Translations under genes and position numbers: made by a program
Origin: Neobacillus ginsengisoli
GTDB taxonomy: Bacteria > Bacillota > Bacilli > Bacillales_B > DSM-18226
Assembly (NCBI RefSeq): GCF_030813055.1
Contig: NZ_JAUSTW010000002.1
Location: forward strand, 372,001 to 436,000
Direction of reading: 5' to 3'
Length of the DNA stretch: 64,000 bases
The notes under the pieces: model-generated
The model's database searches: none
Told to the model about the DNA's origin: nothing
What the model saw: the letters and a program-made list of their open reading frames with translations, nothing else
Shown: positions 8,094 to 16,596 of the stretch, in pieces
Numbering within the stretch: the stretch's first letter is position 1
Layout of the letters: every line of letters starts with the position of its first letter

Positions 8094-9212
8094 ATGATAA
8101 AAAAATATCTGACGTTCCAAAAAAATAATGGTATTGCTCCATATATTTGGACTGTCCTTTGTATTTTACCGTTTTATTTTATTTTCCAATCTTCCTCAAT
8201 TATTAAAATAGTTGTTGGGATATTACTAACGGTTTTATTTTTTGTCTTTTATCGAATTGCCTTTATTTCCAAAGGTTGGCCTGTTTATTTGTGGACGATG
8301 ATTCTGATCGGAATATCGATTACTTCGACGAGTCTTTTCAACTATGTTTATTTTGCCTTTTTCCTAGCTTACTTTATAGGGAATATAAAGGACCGAATTG
8401 CCTTTTATACATTATATTTTATTCATTTATTTAGCACGTCTGCGTCGATCAACTATAATATTGTCCGGCAGAATGACCAGTTCTTAGCACAATTACCCTT
8501 TATCATCATCATTTGGATTAGTGTTATTTTACTCCCTTTTAACATCTATAATCGTAAAGAGCGAGGACAGCTCGAGGAAAAGCTTGAGGATGCCAACAAG
8601 AGAATCTCTGAGCTTAGTAAGTTGGAGGAACGTCAACGGATTGCCCGGGACCTCCATGACACTTTGGGACAAAAACTCTCAATGATAGGTCTTAAAAGTG
8701 ATTTAGCAAGGAAATTAATTTACAAAGACCCTGAGCAAGCCCGTTGTGAATTGAAAGATGTTCAGCAGACGGCGAGGACTGCCCTAAGTGAAGTCAGAAA
8801 ATTGGTATCTTCGATGCGCGGGATTCGTTTGAATGAGGAGATTGGCCGGGTAAAGCAAATCATTAAGGCAGCACAGATAGAATTTGAATGTGATGAGGAT
8901 TTTTCACTTACGAATGTTTCACTCCTAACCGAGAATATCCTTAGTATGTGTTTAAAAGAGGCTGTAACCAATGTCGTAAAACATAGTGGGGCCACTTACT
9001 GTTATCTTTCCATAGAACAATCATGGAAAGAAATTGTTATGATTATCAGAGATAATGGGGTCTTTAAGGGAACGAAAGAAACTGTGACTGAGGGACACGG
9101 TTTGATTGGAATGAAAGAACGGTTGGAATTTATAAATGGGAGTTTGGAGCTCGTATCAAAAGAAGGAACAACCTTAACGATCAGAGTGCCAAACGATGTA
9201 AAACCTACTTAA
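8094..9212 (+). CDS. desK: DesK-like membrane thermosensor histidine kinase
   Basis: A 372-residue kinase very close to B. subtilis DesK. A sensor of about five membrane spans begins MIKKYLTFQKNNG, with Lys10 and Asn12 at the positions used by the DesK 'buoy'. The linker coiled coil is followed by the HisKA_3 dimerisation box LEERQRIARDLHDTLGQ with His188. The ATPase core has the N box (TNVVKHSGA), DNG and GHGLIGMKERL. DesK senses membrane thickness and order in the cold and controls DesR phosphorylation, which switches on the fatty-acid desaturase gene des. In B. subtilis des lies directly upstream; here an MFS transporter does and no des is in the window. Confidence 0.92.
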   Translation: MIKKYLTFQKNNGIAPYIWTVLCILPFYFIFQSSSIIKIVVGILLTVLFFVFYRIAFISKGWPVYLWTMILIGISITSTSLFNYVYFAFFLAYFIGNIKDRIAFYTLYFIHLFSTSASINYNIVRQNDQFLAQLPFIIIIWISVILLPFNIYNRKERGQLEEKLEDANKRISELSKLEERQRIARDLHDTLGQKLSMIGLKSDLARKLIYKDPEQARCELKDVQQTARTALSEVRKLVSSMRGIRLNEEIGRVKQIIKAAQIEFECDEDFSLTNVSLLTENILSMCLKEAVTNVVKHSGATYCYLSIEQSWKEIVMIIRDNGVFKGTKETVTEGHGLIGMKERLEFINGSLELVSKEGTTLTIRVPNDVKPT

Positions 9213-9228
9213 AAAGGGGGGAGCAAAA

Positions 9229-9828
9229 TTGATTACAATTATCATTGCTGAGGACCAAAAAATGCTGTTGGGGGCATTTGGCTCCCTGCTTAATTTGGAA
9301 GAGGATATGGAAGTAGTGGGAAAGGCGGCGAATGGTGAAGAAGCTGTAGCTCTTGTAAAGAAATACCGCCCCGATGTTTGCATCATGGATATCGAGATGC
9401 CCGGAAAGAGTGGACTTGAAGCAGCAGAAGAACTTAAAGGTCTAGGCTGTAAGGTAATTATATTAACAACCTTTGCTCGCTCCGGGTATTTTCAACGTGC
9501 CTTAAAAGCCGGTGTTAGCGGTTATTTATTGAAGGACAGCCCAAGTGAAGAATTAGCCGGCTCTATCCGCAGTGTAATGGCTGGCAGACGAATTTATGCG
9601 CCTGAGCTGATGGATGATGTTTATGGTGAAGAAAATCCTCTTACAGATCGTGAAAAAGAAGTTTTAGGACTTGTTGCTGACGGAAAGAATACACAAGAAA
9701 TTGCTGAACAGCTAAGCATTAAGACGGGAACGGTTAGAAACTATATTTCAACCATATTGGATAAACTTGATGTGAAAAACCGAATCGAAGCCATCACCCA
9801 ATCAAAAGAAAAGGGCTGGTTTAAATAA
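9229..9828 (+). CDS. desR: DesR-like response regulator
   Basis: A 199-residue NarL-type regulator almost collinear with B. subtilis DesR. The receiver domain has acidic residues AEDQ (8-11), phospho-acceptor Asp54 (CIMDIEMPG), Thr in TTFA and Lys in YLLKDSPSEEL. The C-terminal LuxR-type helix-turn-helix is ENPLTDREKEVLGLVADGKN onward. It starts with TTG behind GGGGGGAG, 16 bases after desK. Phospho-DesR activates des in B. subtilis. The target here is not visible, so regulation may act on a distant des or on the neighbouring lipid and transport genes. Confidence 0.92.
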   Translation: MITIIIAEDQKMLLGAFGSLLNLEEDMEVVGKAANGEEAVALVKKYRPDVCIMDIEMPGKSGLEAAEELKGLGCKVIILTTFARSGYFQRALKAGVSGYLLKDSPSEELAGSIRSVMAGRRIYAPELMDDVYGEENPLTDREKEVLGLVADGKNTQEIAEQLSIKTGTVRNYISTILDKLDVKNRIEAITQSKEKGWFK

Positions 9829-9879
9829 AATAACGGTACATGTGCTCTTTAATGTCATAGCAACGCATTAATCATGCGT

Positions 9880-9927
9880 AACACTTAAAAGCGCCGGAGG
9901 CATTATCCTCCGGCGCTTTTAAGTGTT
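9880..9927. terminator. Long perfect bidirectional terminator
   Basis: A perfect 21-base stem (9880-9900 with 9907-9927) and 6-base loop, GC-rich in the middle and A/T at the base, serves the convergent desR and metallophosphoesterase genes. Confidence 0.85.
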
Positions 9928-9936
9928 AAACTCTCA

Positions 9937-11052
9937 TTATTCAAAATTTATATCGATTTGCAGGATTTCTGATCTGCTTCCTAAGCGGATTGGGGGTCCC
10001 CAGAAGCCAAAGCCGGATGAAACAAAGGCGTGAAGCTGTTCTTTTTTTAAATATCCCCAATCCAATTCAAACATTTTTTTTGTAATGAGATGGTTAGGTG
10101 CCAGTTGACCTCTATGGGTATGTCCGGAGAGTAGGACATCAACCCCGTTTTCTTGAGCCTGTTTCAACTCAGAAGGTTGGTGGTCCATTGCGATAATGGG
10201 GTAAGAGCTGTCCCGATCTGAAAGTAAGTCGGCAAATGTCTTTCTCCCTTTATCGGTTTTGTCTTTTCTTCCAAGTAATTGAAAGCTATCTTCAATCATC
10301 ACCATTTCATCCATTAGAATTTTTATATTAATCTTTTTCATTTGCTCGATAAATTGAGGAATTTGTCCCCCGTAATATTCATGATTACCCAAGACTCCAA
10401 AAACACCAAGGGGAGCGCTAAGCTCGCTCATGATTGCCCCCATATTCTTTTGAATGAACGGTTCGGGGTCATCATCGATGATATCACCGGGCAAAAGAAT
10501 CAAATCCGGTTTTATTCTTTCGATTTTCTCCACTAATCTTTTTAAGTGCGATACCCCCGATAGTCTTCCGAAATGCATATCTGAAGCAACTGCAATTCTG
10601 AGAGCGTTTCTATTTCCATGTTTTCTCGGAACATTGATTTTAAAATTTCTGATGACAGGGCTATAGGCATTGAATAATCCAAATCCGAAAATAGCAGCAA
10701 GTAAAACTAGCACAGACAATCCTACCATCAAATAAGAAGTCCGGGATAATGTCCCATGTGACATTTTTAAAATGAGAATACTAATATCAGCAAGCGGAAA
10801 TAGAATCAAAGCATATTGGAAAAAACCAAACCAGATTGAACCAATGGTACTGAAAAATTCCAAAAGTCTTGATAAACGCCCTATTACAAATGAATAGGAA
10901 AGCAAAACATACATAAAGCTAAAGAAAAATATATGATTTATTCCAAAAGAAATTCTCAGCCACATCCACATATTCCAGCCGATATAAAAGAGCAAGCCGT
11001 TGAATAAAACCAACATCAATAAAAGCTGAATTAGTCTTTTAAATCTATTCAT
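9937..11052 (-). CDS. Membrane-anchored metallophosphoesterase
   Basis: A 371-residue protein. The first ~135 residues hold four to five membrane spans; the rest is a calcineurin-like phosphoesterase. The metal ligands are in order: SDMHFG (~155), PGDIIDD (~182), GNHEYY (~214), MDHQP (~287) and SGHTHRGQ (~303). This matches the YaeI/YkuE/YkoQ class, which includes lipid-A or UDP-sugar pyrophosphatase relatives, but its own substrate is unknown. The ATG has AAAGGGAG upstream. It stands alone between two terminator regions. Confidence 0.88.
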   Translation of the reverse strand: MNRFKRLIQLLLMLVLFNGLLFYIGWNMWMWLRISFGINHIFFFSFMYVLLSYSFVIGRLSRLLEFFSTIGSIWFGFFQYALILFPLADISILILKMSHGTLSRTSYLMVGLSVLVLLAAIFGFGLFNAYSPVIRNFKINVPRKHGNRNALRIAVASDMHFGRLSGVSHLKRLVEKIERIKPDLILLPGDIIDDDPEPFIQKNMGAIMSELSAPLGVFGVLGNHEYYGGQIPQFIEQMKKINIKILMDEMVMIEDSFQLLGRKDKTDKGRKTFADLLSDRDSSYPIIAMDHQPSELKQAQENGVDVLLSGHTHRGQLAPNHLITKKMFELDWGYLKKEQLHAFVSSGFGFWGPPIRLGSRSEILQIDINFE

Positions 11053-11270
11053 CTAGTTTTTTCTCCCTTTGGTAAAAATCTTACTTTAGATTTTATCACA
11101 ATGGTTTCGATACGCCTAAAAGAGAGCACCTGTTTAAAAATTTATTTTTGGATTTTTTTTACAAGGAATTGTCTGCGAAAAAGTCGAAATATTTACTTTA
11201 GCAAATTTTTTGAACGGAATCGTTTCCTAATTCGTAAAAAATATAGATTAATGGTTTTAGGGGGAATATT

Positions 11271-12182
11271 GTGACGAATATTATTGAGGCAGTTCATGTA
11301 AATAAAAATTTTAACGGTCGTTCCATTTTATCCGATGTTTCTTTTTCGATTAAAGAAGGAAGTATAAATGGTTTGCTTGGCCCTAATGGAGCCGGGAAAA
11401 CGACGATGATTCGATTATTAAATGGAGTCATCAATCCTAACAGCGGTACGATGAAAGTCATGGGTTATGACCCTAAATCAGAAGGTGATGAAATTAGAAA
11501 ACGGGCAGGGATTGTGACCGAAAGTGCAGCCCTTTATCATGACATGAGCGCGTGGGACAATCTTGTCTTTTTTTCAAAAATATATAATGCCTATGATCCA
11601 AAAAGAATCTCATATTTGCTTGATCAGTTTGGTATGAACGATAAAAAAGATCAATTAATAGGAACGTTTTCAACTGGGATGAAGAAAAGAATTACGTTGG
11701 CAAAGGCATTGTTACATAAGCCAAGTCTATTGTTTTTGGATGAACCGACAAATGGATTGGATCCGGAGGGAATCAATGATGTGATTCATTACTTAAGTAG
11801 AGTAAATGCTGAAGAAAAGGTAACAATTGTCATTTGTTCTCATGTGTTGCATCAGCTGGAAACGATTTGTGATTCATTCCTCTTTTTGAAAAATGGCAGA
11901 ATCATCGAAGAAGGAACAAGAAGCGAACTGGAGGATAAATACTTAAAAGAAATTAAATTATTAGTGGAAACAGGGCTAAAACCGGAGAATCGCCAAACAT
12001 ATATGGGTCATGTTTATGAAAGAAAAGAGGCAGATCAACTTGAATTTACTTTAGGGTCAAAAGAGGATATTACCCCCTTATTAAGTGGAATTCTTAACGA
12101 ATCGTGGGTCCATTCCTGTGAAATTACGAATAGAAGTCTTGAGGCACTTTACTTCAAGATTCGAGGTGAGGATCATGAATAA
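11271..12182 (+). CDS. ABC transporter ATP-binding protein
   Basis: A 303-residue ATPase with Walker A GPNGAGKTT (~38), a signature that reads FSTGMKKRI (~137), Walker B LLFLDEPTNGLDPEG (~155) and switch histidine in CSHVLHQ (~190). The ~80 residues after the core form a regulatory tail, as in exporters of the NatA/YtrB/CcmA type. It starts with GTG behind GGGGG and overlaps the permease by 8 bases. Substrate unknown; an exporter for drugs, peptides or ions is likely. Confidence 0.9.
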   Translation: MTNIIEAVHVNKNFNGRSILSDVSFSIKEGSINGLLGPNGAGKTTMIRLLNGVINPNSGTMKVMGYDPKSEGDEIRKRAGIVTESAALYHDMSAWDNLVFFSKIYNAYDPKRISYLLDQFGMNDKKDQLIGTFSTGMKKRITLAKALLHKPSLLFLDEPTNGLDPEGINDVIHYLSRVNAEEKVTIVICSHVLHQLETICDSFLFLKNGRIIEEGTRSELEDKYLKEIKLLVETGLKPENRQTYMGHVYERKEADQLEFTLGSKEDITPLLSGILNESWVHSCEITNRSLEALYFKIRGEDHE

Positions 12183-13017
12183 AAGAATCATTACCGCCAT
12201 TGCTCAAAAAGATCTAAAAGCGACATTTTCATCAAAAAAAATTTGGGTTCCGATGATTATTCTTCCTTTGGTGATCTGTATTCTTTTTCCAGCTATATTT
12301 GCCTATATCGGCCTACATACTGAATTGATTGGGCATTCCTCGAAAGATTTAGAAAAACCTATAAATGCATTTATAAAAAGCTTTCCAAACGATGATATGA
12401 GAAATACGCTTGCCTCATTGCCGACACTGGGATATAAATCAGTTTATTTTTTCTTAAACTTTATGATGATCCCGTTTTTTTTAATGGTTGCCATCGTAAA
12501 TTCACTTGTTACGTCCGCTAACAGTTTTGCCGGAGAAAAAGAAAGAAACACGTTAGAAACATTGTTATTTGCTCCGATCTCAGTATTTGATTTGTTTTTG
12601 GGTAAAGTTATTGCTTCATTCATCCCATCCTTCCTGATAACCCTTGGTGCATTTTTAATGAATAGTGTTATTGTTAATTTGATTGCTTTTCCTTATTTTA
12701 AGGAATTATTATTTTTAAATTCGACGTGGCTATTACTAATATTTTGGGTGATCCCTGCGCTTGTTATATTTAATATTATCCTTAATGTATTAGTGTCAGC
12801 TAAAGTAAAATCATTTCAAGAGGCGCAGCAGTTTGGCGGTATTATGGTTTTACCTGTCGTTGGCATCATCATAAGTCAGGCAAGTGGACTGTTTTTCTTG
12901 AGTTCGCTGACATTATTCTTGATTGGCGTAGGATTACTGGCTGCCAATGCTTTTTTAGTAAAAGTAATAACAAAATTCAATCAGAGAAACACCTTGTTTG
13001 AAAGCCAAATTCATTAA
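12175..13017 (+). CDS. ABC-2 type transporter permease
   Basis: A 280-residue permease with six or so membrane spans. The ATG at 12175 has GAGGTGAGG just upstream and overlaps the ATPase stop; the longer frame from 12085 lies inside that gene. The central NSFAGEKERNTLETLLFAP stretch is the hallmark of ABC-2 permeases of the NatB/YhaP kind, which extrude Na+ or antibiotics. No regulator of GntR type is attached, unlike many such pairs. Confidence 0.88.
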   Translation: MNKRIITAIAQKDLKATFSSKKIWVPMIILPLVICILFPAIFAYIGLHTELIGHSSKDLEKPINAFIKSFPNDDMRNTLASLPTLGYKSVYFFLNFMMIPFFLMVAIVNSLVTSANSFAGEKERNTLETLLFAPISVFDLFLGKVIASFIPSFLITLGAFLMNSVIVNLIAFPYFKELLFLNSTWLLLIFWVIPALVIFNIILNVLVSAKVKSFQEAQQFGGIMVLPVVGIIISQASGLFFLSSLTLFLIGVGLLAANAFLVKVITKFNQRNTLFESQIH

Positions 13018-13133
13018 TCAAAAAAAGCTGTTTTTTAATAGTGAACTCAAAGCTTGTAAGCGGGAAAACTTGTATTAATCCGAAAGTTCCTTTACTATGA
13101 CTGTTATTAAGATGAGTAAAAGAGGTAGGGAAA

Positions 13134-14099
13134 ATGAAATCACTTGTTTTTGAAAAGTTTGGCGGACCGGAAGTACTACATTATAAAGAAATACCTGATC
13201 CAACGATTAAAGAAAATGAAATATTGGTAAGAATGAAAGCCATTGGCTTGAATTTCGCGGATGTATATAGAAGGAAAGGGAATTATCATCTGGCCGGTGA
13301 ACCGCCATATATTTTGGGCTATGAAGGAGCAGGAATTGTAGAACAGGTAGGAGAAGACGTGACAAACGTGAAAGTGGGAGACCATATTGGTTTTGCAGAT
13401 GTTCCTTTTGCCAATGCAGAGTTAGTTGCAGTTCCTATGAATAAGGCAATCCCAATACCTTCAGAAATATCCTTTGAAACGGCCTCTTCTATATTGCTGC
13501 AAGGACTGACTGCACATTATTTAACGAAAGATAGTTATCGGATTAAGGAAGGTGACTTTGTTTTAGTCCACGCTGCAGCCGGAGGGGTTGGGCAACTACT
13601 TGTCCAAATAACGAAGCTGCTTGGCGGGAAGGTTATCGGTTTAACTTCTTCAAAAGAAAAGGCTGAGGTTAGTAAAACAGTTGGAGCAGATTTTGTGTTT
13701 TTATATGATGAACCTTGGCAGGAAAAGGTAAAGGAAGTAACCAATAATGTTGGTGCGGATGTCGTTTATGAATCAGTAGGTTCAACTTTGGAAGAAAGCT
13801 TTAAGGCAACTAGAATTGGAGGAACGGTGGTATTTTATGGGATGGCCGGCGGTGATCCTGCTCCTGTCGATCCACGAATGTTGATGGATACTTCCCGAAC
13901 ACTTACCGGCGGCGACCTTTGGAATGTTCTTACTTCCTTTGAAGAAAGAGCGATTCGCTCAAAACAATTGTTTGAGTGGATTATCGCAGGAAAGCTAAAA
14001 GTGCAAGCTCCTGTTTCATTTCGATTAAAAGATGGTACGGAAGCACACATATTACTTGAAAGCCGAAAAAGTACAGGGAAAATTTTATTAATTCCATAA
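13134..14099 (+). CDS. Zinc-free NADPH:quinone oxidoreductase family enzyme
   Basis: A 321-residue medium-chain dehydrogenase. The GroES-like catalytic domain carries NFADVYRRKGNYH (~44), where zinc alcohol dehydrogenases have their ligands. The Rossmann motif AAAGGVGQLLVQ (~145) follows, then VYESVG and FYGMAGG. The zinc cysteines are absent, which places it with quinone oxidoreductases (Qor) and related enoyl reductases. ATG with GAGGTAGGG upstream. It stands alone, followed by a long hairpin. Confidence 0.85.
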   Translation: MKSLVFEKFGGPEVLHYKEIPDPTIKENEILVRMKAIGLNFADVYRRKGNYHLAGEPPYILGYEGAGIVEQVGEDVTNVKVGDHIGFADVPFANAELVAVPMNKAIPIPSEISFETASSILLQGLTAHYLTKDSYRIKEGDFVLVHAAAGGVGQLLVQITKLLGGKVIGLTSSKEKAEVSKTVGADFVFLYDEPWQEKVKEVTNNVGADVVYESVGSTLEESFKATRIGGTVVFYGMAGGDPAPVDPRMLMDTSRTLTGGDLWNVLTSFEERAIRSKQLFEWIIAGKLKVQAPVSFRLKDGTEAHILLESRKSTGKILLIP

Positions 14100-14111
14100 T
14101 GTACTAACAGG

Positions 14112-14163
14112 AGGTGCTGTGCACCACGTAAGGACAAGTGTCTTTTTGTGGTGTACAGCACCT
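14112..14163. repeat. Long inverted repeat with GGTGNNNNGCACC arms
   Basis: The arms 14112-14127 and 14148-14163 are 16 bases with one G-T pair. Each arm is itself a near palindrome of the form GGTGNNNNGCACC. The inner part holds GGACAAGTGTC. It lies between convergent genes and could act as a terminator. A related half-copy is at 15139. Similar palindromic units are dispersed in other Bacillus genomes (recollection, not searched). Confidence 0.65.
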
Positions 14164-14993
14164 TAACTAACTTCTAAAAAGCTTTTTATATGTTTGTACA
14201 CTTCCCTTGGACGTTCTTCAGGAAGTGCGTGACCCGATTCTTTTAAAACGATTAGCTCAGAATTAACCAGGTCCCTGTTAAGTCTCTCTCCAATGTGAAC
14301 AGGCAATGACTTATCATGCTCTCCCCAAATTAATAAACAGGGTGTTTTTATATTGTTAAGTACCTTAGACGGAAGGTCTCCTTCACGATGACGGATCATT
14401 CTTGTGAGGGCAACGAAAATCTCATCCTGTAAAAAAGGCTGCAAATATCCATTTATCATTTCATCATTTATTAATGAATGATTATAAAGGGTATCCTGAA
14501 GGTTCTTTTTCACTCCGGTACGTGCCAGCCAAAATTTCACAAACAGATGAAAAAACGGCAGGTAGCTTGTAATGATAAGCGGCATCCTTGATTTTTTCAG
14601 ATAGGAGGAACTGCAAAGTAAGATGGCATTGTCGGCAAGTTCGGGCATAAGGTGAAGAATATTAAGTACAACCTGTCCACCCATGGAATGTCCTAGGAAA
14701 GTGAGTTTTTTTAAGCCGAAAAACTCAATTAACTTGATGACGGTTTGGGCCAAATTTTTATAGGAGTACTCGTAGCGATGGGATTTGTCGCTTTTTCCAA
14801 ATGGCGGGAGGTCTACAGACAACACTTGATAATCTTGGTTTAAAAGCGGTATTAAATGGCGAAACGTGAAGCTTGAAGAAAGAAATCCATGTAATAAGAT
14901 TACGGTTTTTGCTGACGTTTTGTTAGGATAAAATTCATAATAAACATTAATGTCATTTATCGGCTGATGTCCGGTTAAAACGGCCTGCTTCAC
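14163..14993 (-). CDS. Alpha/beta hydrolase
   Basis: A 276-residue alpha/beta hydrolase: HGFLSSSFTFRHLIPLL oxyanion loop (~35), VDLPPFGKSD (~60), nucleophile elbow GHSMGG (~102), the Asp region WGEHDKSLP (~225) and the His in ESGHALPEERP (~252). The YSYKNLAQTVIKLIEFFGLKK segment before the elbow is typical of the YugF/2-hydroxymuconic-semialdehyde hydrolase group. GTG start behind AAGGAATTA. Substrate unknown. This is the third unrelated-position hydrolase of this fold in the window. Confidence 0.87.
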   Translation of the reverse strand: MKQAVLTGHQPINDINVYYEFYPNKTSAKTVILLHGFLSSSFTFRHLIPLLNQDYQVLSVDLPPFGKSDKSHRYEYSYKNLAQTVIKLIEFFGLKKLTFLGHSMGGQVVLNILHLMPELADNAILLCSSSYLKKSRMPLIITSYLPFFHLFVKFWLARTGVKKNLQDTLYNHSLINDEMINGYLQPFLQDEIFVALTRMIRHREGDLPSKVLNNIKTPCLLIWGEHDKSLPVHIGERLNRDLVNSELIVLKESGHALPEERPREVYKHIKSFLEVS

Positions 14994-15105
14994 TAATTCC
15001 TTCCTCCTTATTTCCTCTGCAATTTTTTAAATTAATGTTCCCCGGATTTGGTTACTTCACAACAAATTGATAAAAATTTTTTACAAAAAAACCTTTGTTC
15101 TCAAC

Positions 15106-15151
15106 TTGTCCTTCACAGGCGGACAAATGTATTTTAGGGGTGTCAGGCACC
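15106..15151. repeat. Half-copy of dispersed palindromic element
   Basis: TTGTCC (15106-15111) and GGACAA (15121-15126) form a small inverted repeat, followed by GGTGTCAGGCACC (15139-15151). The 13-mer has the same GGTG...GCACC plan as both arms of the 14112-14163 element. No gene is seen here; the T-rich stretch after it may terminate. Confidence 0.5.
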
Positions 15152-15242
15152 AGTTTCTTTTTTGAAATTTTCGAAATAAAATATTTGAATTTTTAGAAAA
15201 CTATTAGTATAATAATAAAAAACTAAAGGAGTTGATTTCCAG

Positions 15243-15437
15243 ATGGAAAAGAAATTATTAAATTCACCACAGCACATGGATGAGGGTCAGGATTCTTTAA
15301 TTGCAGAAATGGTGTTAAATAAAGCTCTGCTCGATTTCCGCAGAGATAAAATCCGTCAGGAAATCGACATGACATTACTGGAAGGAAACAAGGAGAAGTT
15401 TCTTCAGTTGACAGAAGAGTTAAAGAAAATTTCTTAA
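15243..15437 (+). CDS. IDEAL domain protein
   Basis: A 64-residue protein; residues 20-62 (AEMVLNKALLDFRRDKIRQE, IDMTLLEGNKEKFLQLTEEL) form an IDEAL domain, a short helical module named for its Ile-Asp-Glu-Ala-Leu core and found in B. subtilis YozD, YpiB and the ComK C-terminus. Here the core reads IDMTL. Function of stand-alone IDEAL proteins is not settled; a protein-protein adaptor role is likely. ATG follows AAAGGAG, and TATAAT (about 40 bases upstream) can serve as -10. Confidence 0.8.
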   Translation: MEKKLLNSPQHMDEGQDSLIAEMVLNKALLDFRRDKIRQEIDMTLLEGNKEKFLQLTEELKKIS

Positions 15438-15461
15438 TACAAATACAAACTTAGAAAATTG

Positions 15462-15495
15462 GCCCGATTCATTTTGAATTCGGGCTTATTCTTTT
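15462..15495 (+). terminator. Terminator after IDEAL gene
   Basis: GCCCGATTC pairs with GAATTCGGGC with one bulge, followed by a T-rich run. Confidence 0.7.
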
Positions 15496-15524
15496 TTATG
15501 ATAAGGGAAAAGGAGTTTTAGCGA

Positions 15525-16295
15525 TTGAAAGAGACAATCATTGAGGAAATAAAAAAAATTGAGAAGCAATACCAAGTTAAAGTGTGTTATGCAGTGGAAT
15601 CAGGAAGCAGGGCATGGGGATTTCCTTCAAAGGAAAGTGATTACGATGTACGTTTTATTTATGTGCATCAAAGGGATTGGTATTTGTCTATTGAACAAAA
15701 AAAAGATGTTATTGAACTCCCTATCAACAATCTCCTTGATATAAATGGATGGGAATTGCGGAAAGCACTTCGCCTCTTTAATAAATCCAATCCTCCGCTG
15801 ATGGAATGGCTACATTCGGGAATAGTCTATTACCAAGCTTTTTCTTTAGTGGAGAAAATGAAATCAATTCAAGACCAAATATTTTTACCAGGGTCAGCAC
15901 TTTATCACTACTTAAATATGACCAAGAGAAATTATCGTGATTATCTCCAAGGAGATCACGTTAAAATTAAGAAGTATTTTTATGTCCTTCGTCCCATATT
16001 GGCCTGCAACTGGATTGAACGCTACAATACGATTCCACCTGTAAAATTTCAAGAATTGGTCGAAGAGATTCTTGAAAATGGAGTTCTTAAACAAGAAATT
16101 CTCACCTTATTAAAAAGGAAAATCAATGGTGAAGAGCTCTACTTAGGACCAAAGCTCACAATTATTAACGATTATGTGGAGGAAGAAATCAGCCGAATGG
16201 AGGAATATGCAAAAACAATCATGATTTCAAAAACAGATATTACCCCGCAATTAGATATTCTTTTCAGAACGACACTTGACGAGGCTTGGGATTGA
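15525..16295 (+). CDS. RlaP/COG3541-type predicted nucleotidyltransferase
   Basis: A 256-residue protein with the polymerase-beta-fold nucleotidyltransferase core ESGSRAWGFPSKESDYDVRF (~25-45): the GS motif followed by DxD metal ligands (SDYDVRF). The rest is helical, with NYRDYLQG and KKYFYVLRPILACNWIE as in the RlaP family (RNA-ligase-associated Pol beta, DUF/COG3541), which includes B. subtilis YcgL. No RNA ligase gene is nearby. TTG start with AAAGGAG upstream. The substrate is unknown; transfer of a nucleotide to RNA or a small molecule is the family expectation. Confidence 0.8.
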   Translation: MKETIIEEIKKIEKQYQVKVCYAVESGSRAWGFPSKESDYDVRFIYVHQRDWYLSIEQKKDVIELPINNLLDINGWELRKALRLFNKSNPPLMEWLHSGIVYYQAFSLVEKMKSIQDQIFLPGSALYHYLNMTKRNYRDYLQGDHVKIKKYFYVLRPILACNWIERYNTIPPVKFQELVEEILENGVLKQEILTLLKRKINGEELYLGPKLTIINDYVEEEISRMEEYAKTIMISKTDITPQLDILFRTTLDEAWD

Positions 16296-16304
16296 ACAAA
16301 AAAA

Positions 16305-16342
16305 GGAAAAAAGGCCGTTCCATTTGGACGACCTTTTCTTTA
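16305..16342 (+). terminator. Terminator after nucleotidyltransferase
   Basis: AAAAGGCCGTTCC pairs with GGACGACCTTTTC, followed by TTTATAAG. The rest of this ~300-base gap is AT-rich and carries the zinc-gene promoter region. Confidence 0.65.
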
Positions 16343-16450
16343 TAAGATTTATTAACTTGTTAAAAAGACCACACTATTTTTCCTCCTTAAATCTCCCAGA
16401 TGCGAATTTAATATATTGCACCTATTGAAAGTTAATATCTAAAAAAATGA

Positions 16451-16479
16451 TTGACATAAACCTTAAAAAATATTACGAT
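16451..16479 (+). promoter_or_regulatory. Candidate promoter of zinc lipoprotein gene
   Basis: TTGACA at 16451-16456 and TACGAT at 16474-16479, spacing 17. It sits right before the first Zur-like box, so bound repressor would block it. Confidence 0.45.
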
Positions 16480-16481
16480 AC

Positions 16482-16503
16482 AATTCGTAACAATTCCGAT
16501 TTG
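16482..16503 (+). promoter_or_regulatory. Zur-like operator 1
   Basis: AATTCGTAACAATTCCGATTT matches the B. subtilis Zur box (AAATCGTAATNATTACGATTT) at 18 of 21 positions counting N. It overlaps the expected start of transcription. Confidence 0.6.
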
Positions 16504-16546
16504 AAATAACATCAAACTCTGAATCTAAGAATATAACTTTGAATAT

Positions 16547-16569
16547 TAAATCGTAATAATTCCAATTTA
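16547..16569 (+). promoter_or_regulatory. Zur-like operator 2
   Basis: TAAATCGTAATAATTCCAAT with the following TTA matches the Zur consensus closely, with a perfect left half AAATCGTAAT. It is ~30 bases ahead of the GTG start at 16597. Confidence 0.65.
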
Positions 16570-16596
16570 AAGTTTTAAATGGAGGCGAATGGAATA

